From contig JAJHQZ010000001.1 of NCBI GenBank assembly GCA_020833055.1, forward strand, positions 62,001 to 126,000: a stretch of 64,000 bases of DNA, written 5' to 3'. A program made the translations under genes and the position numbers. Below the pieces are notes generated by a model that saw only the letters and a list, made by a program, of their open reading frames with translations, had not been told where the DNA came from and did not search any database. Positions within the stretch are counted from its first letter, which is position 1. Every line of letters starts with the position of its first letter. This DNA comes from Candidatus Korarchaeum sp. Its GTDB lineage: Archaea > Korarchaeota > Korarchaeia > Korarchaeales > Korarchaeaceae. Of the stretch, positions 49,533 through 57,662 are shown in pieces.

Positions 49533-50484
49533 GCCCATCTAACCTAATATTTTTATCCTCAATCCCCATAAGACGGAAAGCTTCTCCCCTAAGTTGACAT
49601 GCCTTACATACCTCTGAAGTAGTGGGCTCCCCGCACACTGAACACTTCCTCAAGCCGATATCGATCTTCATCTTCGATGAGATGTTCTCGAGGAATAAGA
49701 AAGCTCTGAGCTTTGCTCCAGGATTAGAATCCTCTATGAGATCTATTTCCCTCCTTATACTTATTCTCATTCCTTGAGCTAGAGGGCACTTCCCTAAGTG
49801 AGCTGGGATCCCGAGAGCTACAACAAGACTAGCTATCTCCCTCTCATAGACGTACTTCAATGGTCTAACCCTGGGGACGAGTCCCTCCCCATACTTCCTC
49901 TCATGCCTTATCGTCTTCACTAGAGCGTTAGCATCCCCCCTCACGAGGTTCATAATAGAGGTCTGGACTAAGTCATCCAGATTGTGGCCAGTAACTAAAA
50001 CCGTAGCCCCTATCTCTCTCGCTACTGCATTCAATAATTGCCTCCTTAAAACACCGCAGTAAGTACAAGCATTCCTCTTCCACCCCTTCGGTATAGCTAG
50101 CCTCAGATCCTCTAGGGAGAACCCGAGGATATCCCTCATTTGGATAGTAAGATGTCTGACTTGCAGCTTCTCAGCTAACTTCCTCGCTAGTTCTATGGAA
50201 GATCTCCTATAGAGAGTCCCCTCATCTAATGTCACTGATATCACCTTCAAATCTAACTCTCTCATCTCATCAGAGAACTCTTTGGTCAAGAGGAGCGCTA
50301 ATGAGCTGTCCTTCCCTCCCGAATGAGCTACCATTAATTTGTCCCCTGGGAGGAGTTCCTTCTTCATCACGGACCAGGCTCTCCTCTTGATAGAACTCAT
50401 CAGACAATTAGCGCATAGAGAGACTCCAGTAATATGATTAGTGTAGATAGCTTCCTCAGATCCGCAAACATCACATAACCTCAT
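49498..50484 (-). CDS. tRNA 2-thiolation enzyme (TtuA/NcsA-type, CTU1 family)
   Basis: A 328-residue N-type ATP pyrophosphatase that adenylates and thiolates uridine in tRNA. N-terminal zinc finger MRLCDVCG...CANCL, PP-loop MVAHSGGKDSSLAL, catalytic Cys region RNACTYCGVLRRQ and GKCPLAQG (Fe-S or sulfur-transfer cysteines), and a C-terminal zinc finger KCSVCGEPTTSEVCKAC. Whether the target is U54 (TtuA) or wobble U34 (NcsA/Ncs6) cannot be decided. A CTATAAG box near 50560 supports its own promoter. The beta-grasp gene lies 115 bp upstream on the same strand. Confidence 0.92.
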   Translation of the reverse strand: MRLCDVCGSEEAIYTNHITGVSLCANCLMSSIKRRAWSVMKKELLPGDKLMVAHSGGKDSSLALLLTKEFSDEMRELDLKVISVTLDEGTLYRRSSIELARKLAEKLQVRHLTIQMRDILGFSLEDLRLAIPKGWKRNACTYCGVLRRQLLNAVAREIGATVLVTGHNLDDLVQTSIMNLVRGDANALVKTIRHERKYGEGLVPRVRPLKYVYEREIASLVVALGIPAHLGKCPLAQGMRISIRREIDLIEDSNPGAKLRAFLFLENISSKMKIDIGLRKCSVCGEPTTSEVCKACQLRGEAFRLMGIEDKNIRLDGLKALRDSAFRP

Positions 50485-50599
50485 GATCTCACGCTTCTAT
50501 CTCCCTTTAGGACTCCCCATATCAGAGGCATCGGGAGTATTAACAGCTCTGAAGCCCCCATACTTATAGGGCATTCCTCTGGGGATCTCAAGAATCCGA

Positions 50600-50821
50600 T
50601 CACCTTGATCTATCGGTAGGGCTCTCGTGGAGGGTTATCCTGAGCCATGTCACTAAGTCACCGTCCTCAAGGTAGCTGTCATCTGAACGAGGCCTACCGT
50701 TAACTAAGAGGAGGATCTCCCATTTATTAAGCCCTAGGATCCTATAGAGATCCGATAACTGGACATTTGCCGGTAGCACTCTCTCCTCTCCCGCTACGGA
50801 AACTTTTATAGTCTCCCTCAA
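50600..50821 (-). CDS. MoaD/ThiS/TtuB-like beta-grasp protein without terminal GG
   Basis: A 73-residue protein of the beta-grasp ubiquitin-like type: two N-terminal strands (IKVSVAGEERVL), a helix with LSDLYRILGLN and strands VNGRPRSDD and LEDGDLVTWL, all typical of ThiS/MoaD sulfur carriers. The expected C-terminal diglycine is missing; after the last strand it reads ITLHESPTDRSR. The frame clearly ends there (TGA), and no GG occurs in the two other frames. Its position upstream of a tRNA thiolase gene suggests a link, yet sulfur carriage needs a terminal GG. Regulatory or vestigial function is inferred. Confidence 0.65.
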   Translation of the reverse strand: MRETIKVSVAGEERVLPANVQLSDLYRILGLNKWEILLLVNGRPRSDDSYLEDGDLVTWLRITLHESPTDRSR

Positions 50822-50838
50822 GATCTCCCCTGATCCTT

Positions 50839-51528
50839 ATGTATTTATCTAAAAAGGCGATTATCGATGGAGTCAGCTTCGAGGGGGAAGCCGTGGTCCT
50901 AGGTGAGACGATAATAGGCAAGGGGTCCGTGATAGGGTTCTACTCAGTGATAGGATATCCAACACTTCCGAAAGTGAGGGGTAGGGAAGTGAGCATAGAG
51001 GAGTACGATCGCTTGAGCGAAGGAGCTAAGTTGGGGGAGGGGTGCTTCATAAGGAGTCATTCAGTCATATATGAGAGGGTGACTCTGGGCAATAACGTTC
51101 AAACCGGGCATTCTGTCCTGATAAGGGAGGACTCGAGTGTGGGAGATCGTACTTTGATAGGGACTCATTCCATTGTGGATGGAAGGGTTAAGATAGGGAG
51201 GGATGTGAGTATCCAGAGCGGGGTCTATATACCTCCGATGAGTGAGATAGGCGATAGGGTCTTCCTAGCGCCATTCGTGGTAATCACTAACGATAAATAT
51301 CCGCCGAGTAGGAGGCTGTCGGGAGTCAAGATAGAGGATGATGCGATAATAGGCGCTAATTCCGTACTAGTCTCAGGTGTGAGGATAGGGGAAGGTGCTG
51401 TAGTAGCCTCAGGAGCTGTTGTAACTAGAGATGTCGAGCCCCGAAAGGTCGTTATGGGAGTCCCAGCGAGAGTCGTCGGAACTAGAGAGGAGTATGATAG
51501 GAAAAGGAGGGAATATGAAGGGATCTAG
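50839..51528 (+). CDS. left-handed beta-helix acyltransferase (hexapeptide repeat)
   Basis: A 229-residue hexapeptide-repeat protein with about ten [LIV]-G-x4 turns, for example TIIGKGSVIGF, VGDRTLIGTHSI, VKIGRDVSIQSG and IGANSVLVSGVRIGEGAVVASGAVV, forming a left-handed parallel beta-helix. It belongs to the WbbJ/LpxD-like sugar O- or N-acetyltransferase group, and catalytic His residues occur in IRSHSVIYE and THSIVDG. Its natural substrate is probably a nucleotide sugar. A TTTTATAG box about 30 bp upstream within the beta-grasp gene fits the ATG. It converges on radA with a 4-bp overlap. Confidence 0.85.
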   Translation: MYLSKKAIIDGVSFEGEAVVLGETIIGKGSVIGFYSVIGYPTLPKVRGREVSIEEYDRLSEGAKLGEGCFIRSHSVIYERVTLGNNVQTGHSVLIREDSSVGDRTLIGTHSIVDGRVKIGRDVSIQSGVYIPPMSEIGDRVFLAPFVVITNDKYPPSRRLSGVKIEDDAIIGANSVLVSGVRIGEGAVVASGAVVTRDVEPRKVVMGVPARVVGTREEYDRKRREYEGI

Positions 51529-52556
51529 ACGTCTTCAATACCACCTTGAGTTATAACTATCTCAACAGTGCCTTCTGGGAGGTATGGGCTCTTAACGAGT
51601 TTCACGACCCTCCTATCCTTCTTCCCTCTCTTTATGTAAAGTCTCGCTGTCACCCCGTGCCCCAGGACATGACCTCCTGCGGGCTTATTAGGGTCGCCGA
51701 AGAAAGCTGTAGGATCTGCGACGACTTGATTCGTGACTATTACAGCCATATTATACCCTAATGCGAGTCTGAGAAGCTTGTGTAAGTATTTATTGAGCTT
51801 CTGCTGTCTCTCGGCTAAGGTCTCCCTGCCCACGTACTCCCCCCTGAAGTGACTTATGAGGGAATCCACTATTATGAGGCCGATATCCCTCTCCTTTATG
51901 TATGATTCAGCTCTTTCAGTCACTATCATCTGATGATCGCTCGTGAAAGCCCTAGCATAGAGTATGTTCTTTAAAGCATACTCGGGATCGAGCTTGAACC
52001 TTTCTGCTATCTGTATTATCCTCTCTGGCCTAAAAGTACCCTCAGTATCTATGTACATAGCCCCTCTACCGAGTCCACCTTTATCCTCAGCTAATTGAAC
52101 AGTTACAGCCATCTGGTGGCAGAATTGAGTCTTCCCAGATCCGTAAGGACCGTATATCTCAGTTATAGATTGTGTTTCGACACCCCCTCCTAATAATTCA
52201 TCTAGAGCTTTCGACCCTGTCGTTATCCTTTGAACGGCCTTCCTCTGCTGATAAAAGTCATAAGCCGACATGACATCTATATTGAGCTTACTCCTCGCGG
52301 CCTGTATTATCTTTTGAGCGACAGTCTCACTTATCCCAGCATATACCGCGAGCTCGGAGGGTGTTGACATCGCTATAGACTCTAAGCTAGTGAAACCAGC
52401 CTCCACCAACCTCCTAGCAGTAGCGGGACCAACCCCCTCGAGCTCGGTCAGATCATATTCCCCGGAGACATCGGATTCCTCCTCATAATAATCCTCACTC
52501 TCCTCCTCAAATTCATCCTCAGGAGGTTCCTCTACTCTGACCTTTCTCCTCGGGAT
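51525..52556 (-). CDS. radA: RadA recombinase; non-standard start (ATC or frameshift)
   Basis: RadA forms the strand-exchange filament of archaeal homologous recombination. As 343 residues the protein has an acidic N-terminal stretch, the helix-hairpin-helix domain GVGPATARRLVEAGF (about 41-55), Walker A GPYGSGKT (136-143), the ATPase core and the L2-like DNA loop. A start at TTG 52409 would delete part of the HhH domain, so translation must begin earlier. Upstream no ATG, GTG or TTG exists in frame before a TGA. The codon ATC at 52554-52556, five bases after GGTGAT, gives the typical PRRKVRV start. A +1 shift at the CCC run after an out-of-frame ATG (52563) would serve as well. TATA at 52593-52600. 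Confidence 0.9.
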   Translation of the reverse strand: MPRRKVRVEEPPEDEFEEESEDYYEEESDVSGEYDLTELEGVGPATARRLVEAGFTSLESIAMSTPSELAVYAGISETVAQKIIQAARSKLNIDVMSAYDFYQQRKAVQRITTGSKALDELLGGGVETQSITEIYGPYGSGKTQFCHQMAVTVQLAEDKGGLGRGAMYIDTEGTFRPERIIQIAERFKLDPEYALKNILYARAFTSDHQMIVTERAESYIKERDIGLIIVDSLISHFRGEYVGRETLAERQQKLNKYLHKLLRLALGYNMAVIVTNQVVADPTAFFGDPNKPAGGHVLGHGVTARLYIKRGKKDRRVVKLVKSPYLPEGTVEIVITQGGIEDV

Positions 52557-52643
52557 GTACCATCACCTTCCAGAGGAAGTTGAACTAGCGGGTATATAAT
52601 CTTTAATGAGATGAAGTGAGCTTGTAGCTCAATCTCCATGAGC

Positions 52644-53015
52644 TTAAGATTCTTCTGTTATAAAATTCCCAGTTTCAGATACCTCAGGGAACTCCTTTAT
52701 ATACTCTTTGCTCCTCCAGAGGTAAGATCCTATAGCTAAGGAGGGCAGCGTTATCAGAAGACCCTCGGGCGGTAGGTTTACCATTATCAAGATTCCTGTG
52801 AGTGCCAAGATCAGATAAAAGATCGATAAAACTCTGACAGCGAACTTCCTGTCCAAGAGAACTCCTGAGGCTAGTGCAATGAGAACGAACCCGATGAGTA
52901 CGCCTATATAAGATAATTGGGTTTTCACACTAAAAACTATCGAGAAATATATTAAAAGGATAGAAATTACTATGGTTACTGATACAGAAATTAAAATTCC
53001 TAACTTTAACTTCAA
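52644..53015 (-). CDS. small four-helix membrane protein
   Basis: A 123-residue hydrophobic protein with four predicted membrane helices (about 7-27, 34-52, 62-80, 84-100) and a hydrophilic, acidic C-terminal tail ending ITEES. No domain recognised. The start overlaps the stop of the PRPP synthetase gene by 4 bp, so it is the second gene of a two-gene operon. Possibly a conserved lineage-specific protein; function not predictable. Confidence 0.65.
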   Translation of the reverse strand: MKLKLGILISVSVTIVISILLIYFSIVFSVKTQLSYIGVLIGFVLIALASGVLLDRKFAVRVLSIFYLILALTGILIMVNLPPEGLLITLPSLAIGSYLWRSKEYIKEFPEVSETGNFITEES

Positions 53016-53917
53016 GGAAGATCACCCTCTTTTAATGCCGAAGCTATCGTAGGCACGACGCTCGCTCTCGATCCAGACCATTCTAGCGTATCCGTCGCCA
53101 TTATGATATCCGCTCCTGCTCCTATTATCCTTTCCAAGGAGCCGGGGACGATCACGGGGTGGACGAAAGCGGCTATAAGAAATCTAGCGCCCATCATCTT
53201 AGCCGCTCTGATGGCATTCGCCATAGTCCCTCCGGTAGAGACAATATCATCGACCAAGATAACGTCCCTCCCCTCGAGCTTGAGCTCCTTAACGAGAGTC
53301 CTTATTTCCCCTGAGCTGAGATCCCTTTCCTTCCCGAAAGAATCGAACTCCTCCGTCCCATAGTACTCAGCGAGCTCCCTAGCCCAATTTATGCTCTCAG
53401 TATCCGGTCCCAAGATGAAAGGATCCCTCAAGGGTATCCTCTTGAGCTCCTTAGCTAGGGATTCGAACCCGCTTAAGTTGTAGAAATCGGCCCTTCTGAA
53501 GATCGCCTTCGCATCGCTCACTCTGTGGAGGTGGGCTGTGACTGTGATGACCTTATCGACACCCGAGTCCTCTAGGAGCTCAGCCACGTATTTGGAAGAG
53601 AAAGGCTCTCCCTCCCTGAATATAGCATCTTGCCTCGAGTAGGGGAAATAGGGCATTAGTAAGTATATCGATCTCGCCCCCATATGCTCCTTGAGGTTCC
53701 TCACTGTGAAAAGGATCTCCATTAGATAACTGTTCGGTTGACAACTCCCTGCCCTCATCCTCATGGATAATAAGATGTCCTCACCATACACATTACCCAA
53801 GACTCTGGGACACACTTCTCCGTCCGGGAATACCCTCCTATCGACCGGTACGAGCTTCGTTCCGAGCCTCCTTGAGAGTTCGGTATTGAATCCATCCTCC
53901 GGACCCACTACCAGCAT
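53012..53917 (-). CDS. prs: ribose-phosphate pyrophosphokinase
   Basis: Makes PRPP from ribose 5-phosphate and ATP for nucleotides, histidine and tryptophan. The 301-residue protein has the FPDGEVCPR N-terminal loop, the flexible YFPYSRQDAIF catalytic loop (Arg, Lys-equivalent), KVITVTAHLHR and the PRPP-binding motif VILVDDIVSTGGTM. Archaeal class members are about 280-300 residues, as here. ATG at 53917 is about 29 bp from the shared A/T element. It supplies PRPP for the phosphoribosyltransferase at 32.3 kb. Confidence 0.95.
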   Translation of the reverse strand: MLVVGPEDGFNTELSRRLGTKLVPVDRRVFPDGEVCPRVLGNVYGEDILLSMRMRAGSCQPNSYLMEILFTVRNLKEHMGARSIYLLMPYFPYSRQDAIFREGEPFSSKYVAELLEDSGVDKVITVTAHLHRVSDAKAIFRRADFYNLSGFESLAKELKRIPLRDPFILGPDTESINWARELAEYYGTEEFDSFGKERDLSSGEIRTLVKELKLEGRDVILVDDIVSTGGTMANAIRAAKMMGARFLIAAFVHPVIVPGSLERIIGAGADIIMATDTLEWSGSRASVVPTIASALKEGDLP

Positions 53918-53940
53918 ATAGGCTACTCAATGCTTAGAGG

Positions 53941-53951
53941 TTAAAAATTAA
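53941..53951. promoter_or_regulatory. shared A/T element, prs / tmk
   Basis: TTAAAAATTAA centred at 53946 is almost symmetric. It is 29 bp from the minus ATG (53917) and 24 bp from the plus ATG (53970), the clearest case of a central shared promoter in the window. Confidence 0.55.
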
Positions 53952-53969
53952 GCGGTGAGGTATTGCGTG

Positions 53970-54545
53970 ATGTTAGTGGCATTCGAAGGGATAGATGGGG
54001 CTGGAAAGACGACGCAGAGCAGGAGGTTATTCGCTAAACTAACAGAACTCGGTATGAGAGTTATCTACACTAAGGAACCCACTGAGGGGGAGATAGGGAA
54101 GATACTGAAGAGAGCGCTCAAAGGAGAAATAGAACTCGATCAGAGGACGATAGCTCTTCTCTTCGCGGCGGATAGGATCGAGCATATGAGGAGCTTAAAT
54201 GTAGATTGGATAGTAATACTGGATAGGTATTTGCTATCATCTCTAGCTTATCAGGGAGCCTTCCTCCCCATTCAATGGATAAATGAGCTCAATAGATGGG
54301 TGAGATTACCGGATATAGTCTTCTATCTCGATATAAGTCCCGATATTGCTATTAATAGAATTAAGAATAAGGAAATGTATCATTCATTAAATTTACTAAG
54401 TATAGTAAGAGAGAATTACCTTAAGCTCATTCAGGCAGAACCTTGGAAGTCTATAACGTACTTAATAGACGCTGGGAGGAAGGAGGAGGAGATCTCGGAG
54501 GAAATCCTTAATATATTGCTCAGGAGATTGGGGGAGAGAGGATGA
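53970..54545 (+). CDS. tmk: dTMP kinase
   Basis: A 191-residue thymidylate kinase. P-loop FEGIDGAGKTTQSRR at the start, the DRYLLSSLAYQGA lid/base region, and the DR(Y/H) substrate motif in ILDRYLLS are all present. Phosphorylates dTMP to dTDP for DNA synthesis. A GTG at 53955 is five codons earlier, but ATG at 53970 lies 24 bp from the shared promoter and begins the conserved region. The PfkB gene overlaps its end by 4 bp. Confidence 0.94.
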   Translation: MLVAFEGIDGAGKTTQSRRLFAKLTELGMRVIYTKEPTEGEIGKILKRALKGEIELDQRTIALLFAADRIEHMRSLNVDWIVILDRYLLSSLAYQGAFLPIQWINELNRWVRLPDIVFYLDISPDIAINRIKNKEMYHSLNLLSIVRENYLKLIQAEPWKSITYLIDAGRKEEEISEEILNILLRRLGERG

Positions 54546-55447
54546 AGTTTGTAGCAATAGGCAACGCCAATGTAGATATAAAGATATTCTTAGAGACAAT
54601 ACCCGGGCAGGATGAGTCAATAGATGCTCTCGCTATCACCATGAACGCTGGGGGGGCGGCCTCTAACTTCGCTATAGCAGCAGCTAAGATCGGCATAGAA
54701 TCTTATATAATCGCATCGCTCGGGAACGATGAATTAGGTAGATTTTACTTAGAGGCATTGAGGAAGGGGAACGTGAATACATCGTACATAAAGGTAGTCG
54801 AAGGTGTTAGGACGGGCCTCGCTCTCATACTGAACGTATTAGGTGAGGATAGGAGGATGATACAAAGCTCAGGGGCAAATGAAGAGCTCACACCTTCAGA
54901 TATCTTGGAGAGGAGGGAACTCATATCTTCAGCTGATGAAGTCCACATGGCGACTGTGAGGCCGGATATAGCGGAATCCGTCCTAGAGATGAGGGAGGCT
55001 TCTTGGGATCCGGGGATGAGGATGATCGCGAAGTACAAGCGTAAGATATGGTCTCTCATCGGCAGGGCTGGGAAAGTCTTTCTGAATGAGAAAGAGGCCC
55101 AAGAACTCTCAGGGGAGAGAGATCCTATAGATTGCGCTGTCAAAATAGCGAAAGAAGGACCTAAGGAGATAGTGATAAAGATGGGATCTAAGGGCTCCTT
55201 AGCGTACGTGAATGGCGAAATACATCGCGTCGATGCGATCCCAGTCAAGGTAGTCGATACGACTGGAGCTGGTGATATATTCGCAGCTGTGTATCTCAAG
55301 GCCAGGAGGAAGGGGTTCTCTATAGATGATTGCTTGAAGCTAGCGAACGCTGCTTCAACGATAAAGGTCTCGAGACCGAGTGGTGTAGATAGCATGCCGA
55401 CTTGGGATGAGATACAGACGATGAAACTAATATTCTATGGGAAATGA
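54542..55447 (+). CDS. PfkB-family sugar kinase
   Basis: A 301-residue ribokinase-fold kinase. N-terminal GNANVDIKIF strand, the GGAASNFAIAAAKIG motif (PfkB signature 1), and near the end DTTGAGDIFAAVYLK (signature 2 with catalytic Asp in GAGD). The substrate may be ribose, a ketohexose phosphate or a nucleoside; archaeal nucleoside kinases and KDG kinases share the fold. The tight link to tmk makes a nucleoside or sugar-phosphate substrate plausible but unproved. The membrane-protein gene follows with an 11-bp intervening distance. Confidence 0.88.
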   Translation: MKFVAIGNANVDIKIFLETIPGQDESIDALAITMNAGGAASNFAIAAAKIGIESYIIASLGNDELGRFYLEALRKGNVNTSYIKVVEGVRTGLALILNVLGEDRRMIQSSGANEELTPSDILERRELISSADEVHMATVRPDIAESVLEMREASWDPGMRMIAKYKRKIWSLIGRAGKVFLNEKEAQELSGERDPIDCAVKIAKEGPKEIVIKMGSKGSLAYVNGEIHRVDAIPVKVVDTTGAGDIFAAVYLKARRKGFSIDDCLKLANAASTIKVSRPSGVDSMPTWDEIQTMKLIFYGK

Positions 55448-55457
55448 AGGTGGTAGA

Positions 55458-56465
55458 ATGGAGAATCAGAGGGAAATTCCGAGAATTGGGATAAAAAATG
55501 TGATACTAATCTTAGTGGGATTAGCTCTTACAGTACCTCTCCTCATCACTTTCGACTTCAAATCAGCTGCAGAGAGGATAGCTGAGATCGGCATAGTGCC
55601 TATAATATTGGCTTTCGCTTCAATACATATAGGAGTCCTCTTCTATATCTTAGGATGGTATTTCCTCCTAGGGAGGCGAGTACCATTCAGGGAGGCCTTC
55701 CTAATAGGATGGGTGAGTCTCTTCGTGAGCTTACTGATTCCAACAGCTTCTACAAGTGGAGAAATAGCTAGGATATACTTAGTGAGTAAGAGAGATAGTA
55801 TAAGTCCAGCTGAAGCACTCTCCTCAATAATAGTCCATAGGATAGTCATGATAGTTCCTTTCATAGTTAGCATAACACTTGGCTTCTCCTATTTAATGAG
55901 TTTCGCTTTCAAGGGCGACGCAACTGTAATATTACTGCCCATAATAATCCTGGCACTAGTTTTCTACATAATATACGAGATCAGCCTGAGGGAGGATTAC
56001 ATAGAGAGAGCGATCTCAATAGTGGAGAGGGTCCTTAAAAGGAACTTGGAGAATAGCAGGAAGATGGCAAAGGAATATGTCTCCTCCTTCAAGTATTTGA
56101 TATCGAATAAGTCCATCCTCTCAATCACAATGGCTTGTGCTTTCCTCAACTGGTTCTTCGATATGCTCCCCATCTTCATCTATTTTCACGCATTAGGCCA
56201 TAATCTGAATCCCCTCTTGGGGGTACTCATCTACTCAGTATCCATAATACTCATCCTGATCCCTATAGGGATCCCCGGGAATGTGGGCATTAGGGAATGG
56301 GTGATGACAGCACTATTAACGACAATAGGACTTAGCAGCGGGGAGGCGCTCGCGATAACACTAACATCATCTACGATAACTGTATTCCTGAATGAGCTTT
56401 TCTTCGGGCTCTTAGCTTACGTGATCCTACTCTCTTCCCCTAGCCCAAGTAAAAGTTTTAATTAA
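55458..56465 (+). CDS. UPF0104/LPG-synthase-like polytopic membrane protein
   Basis: A 335-residue integral membrane protein with about eight helices, of the lysylphosphatidylglycerol synthase TM region / UPF0104 family (AglD-type flippase-like or lysyltransferase-like proteins). The motif SLLIPTASTSGEIARIYLVSK is characteristic; IPGNVGIREWVMTALL closes the last core helix. In archaea such proteins are associated with glycolipid transfer and S-layer glycosylation. ATG at 55458 with AAGGTGGT upstream is preferred to 55437. No glycosyltransferase is fused. Confidence 0.8.
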   Translation: MENQREIPRIGIKNVILILVGLALTVPLLITFDFKSAAERIAEIGIVPIILAFASIHIGVLFYILGWYFLLGRRVPFREAFLIGWVSLFVSLLIPTASTSGEIARIYLVSKRDSISPAEALSSIIVHRIVMIVPFIVSITLGFSYLMSFAFKGDATVILLPIIILALVFYIIYEISLREDYIERAISIVERVLKRNLENSRKMAKEYVSSFKYLISNKSILSITMACAFLNWFFDMLPIFIYFHALGHNLNPLLGVLIYSVSIILILIPIGIPGNVGIREWVMTALLTTIGLSSGEALAITLTSSTITVFLNELFFGLLAYVILLSSPSPSKSFN

Positions 56466-56492
56466 ATACGTGCGACAATATAGAGGGATCCC

Positions 56493-57662
56493 GTGCCTAG
56501 GTTCGCATCAAGGATGAGTAGTCTGGGTGTTGAGGGAGCTTTTATAGTCCTAGCGAAAGCTAGGGAGCTGGAGAGAGAGGGAAAGCATATAGTACATCTT
56601 GAGATAGGGGAGCCGGGATACAATCCGCCTAAACATGTGATAGAGGCTACTAAGAAGGCAGTAGAAGAGGGTATGACGAAATATACTCCATCCGCAGGGA
56701 TTTATGAGTTAAGGGAAGCTATAGCTGAGAGAGTTTCTGAGACTAGAGGTATAGATGTTAAGCCTGAGAATGTCGTAGTTACTACTGGTGCTAAGCTCGC
56801 GATATTCGGCGCTCTAATGTCATTTATAGATCCAGGGGATGAAGTGATAATCCCGATGCCAGCTTACCCAACTTATGAAAGTGTCACTAAGTTTGTAGGA
56901 GGCATCGTGAAACCTGTAGTCCTGAAAGAGGAGAGAGGTTTCTCCCCAAGCATAGATGACATAATGAAGGAGGTTTCGAACAGGACGAAAGCTATAGTGA
57001 TAAATACGCCCTCTAACCCAACTGGGGCCGTCTACAGCAGGAGAGATTTGGAGGAGATAGTCAAGCTAGCGAGGGAGAGGGATATCTTAGTGATATCTGA
57101 TGAGATCTACGAGGATATAATATTTGACGGCAGGAAGCATGAGAGCATACTATCGATACCAGGAGCTGAGGAAGTCTCTATAATGATAAGCGGGTTCAGT
57201 AAGACATGGGCTATGACAGGATACAGATTAGGATATGCTGTCGGAAAGAAGGAGTTCGTAGATAAAATAGCTCAAGTGCAGCTCAATACATCGTCCTGCC
57301 CCGCTCATTTCGCTCAAGTCGCAGCTATACATGCTATAAGGGGACCTCAGGATGAAGTACATGAGATGGTTAGGGATTACGAGAGGAAGAGGGATGCTAT
57401 ATACGATGAGATATCTAGGATAAAGGGATTCAGCATGCTTAAACCAGCGGGAACATTTTATGCGTTCCCGAACATAAGAGGAACAGGGCTATCATCGAAT
57501 GAGCTCGCAGATAGACTTTTACGTGAAGCTGGAGTGGCTCTTCTCTCTGGAACGGCTTTCGGAGATGCTGGTGAGGGATACTTGAGGATCTCTTTCGCGG
57601 GTCCCATGGAGGATATAAAAGAGGGAATGAGGAGAATAAGGGAATTTATTTCATCACTATAG
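56493..57662 (+). CDS. class I/II PLP aminotransferase (aspartate-type)
   Basis: A 389-residue fold-type I aminotransferase. Elements: LEIGEPGYNPP near residue 30, TPSAGIYELREAIA, VINTPSNPTGAVY (Asn pairing with the PLP phosphate), ISDEIYEDI, and the PLP lysine in SGFSKTWAMTGYRLGY. The C-terminal Arg is in YLRISFAGP. Aspartate or aromatic amino-acid aminotransferase are equally possible. Start GTG is leaderless by its TTTTAATTAAAT box (about 56453-56466). Overlaps the YfcE gene end by 6 bp. Confidence 0.93.
   Translation: MPRFASRMSSLGVEGAFIVLAKARELEREGKHIVHLEIGEPGYNPPKHVIEATKKAVEEGMTKYTPSAGIYELREAIAERVSETRGIDVKPENVVVTTGAKLAIFGALMSFIDPGDEVIIPMPAYPTYESVTKFVGGIVKPVVLKEERGFSPSIDDIMKEVSNRTKAIVINTPSNPTGAVYSRRDLEEIVKLARERDILVISDEIYEDIIFDGRKHESILSIPGAEEVSIMISGFSKTWAMTGYRLGYAVGKKEFVDKIAQVQLNTSSCPAHFAQVAAIHAIRGPQDEVHEMVRDYERKRDAIYDEISRIKGFSMLKPAGTFYAFPNIRGTGLSSNELADRLLREAGVALLSGTAFGDAGEGYLRISFAGPMEDIKEGMRRIREFISSL

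Noticed and set aside
51525-52409. RadA starting at TTG
   Set aside because: The start falls inside the helix-hairpin-helix domain, and typical RadA sequence continues upstream in frame.
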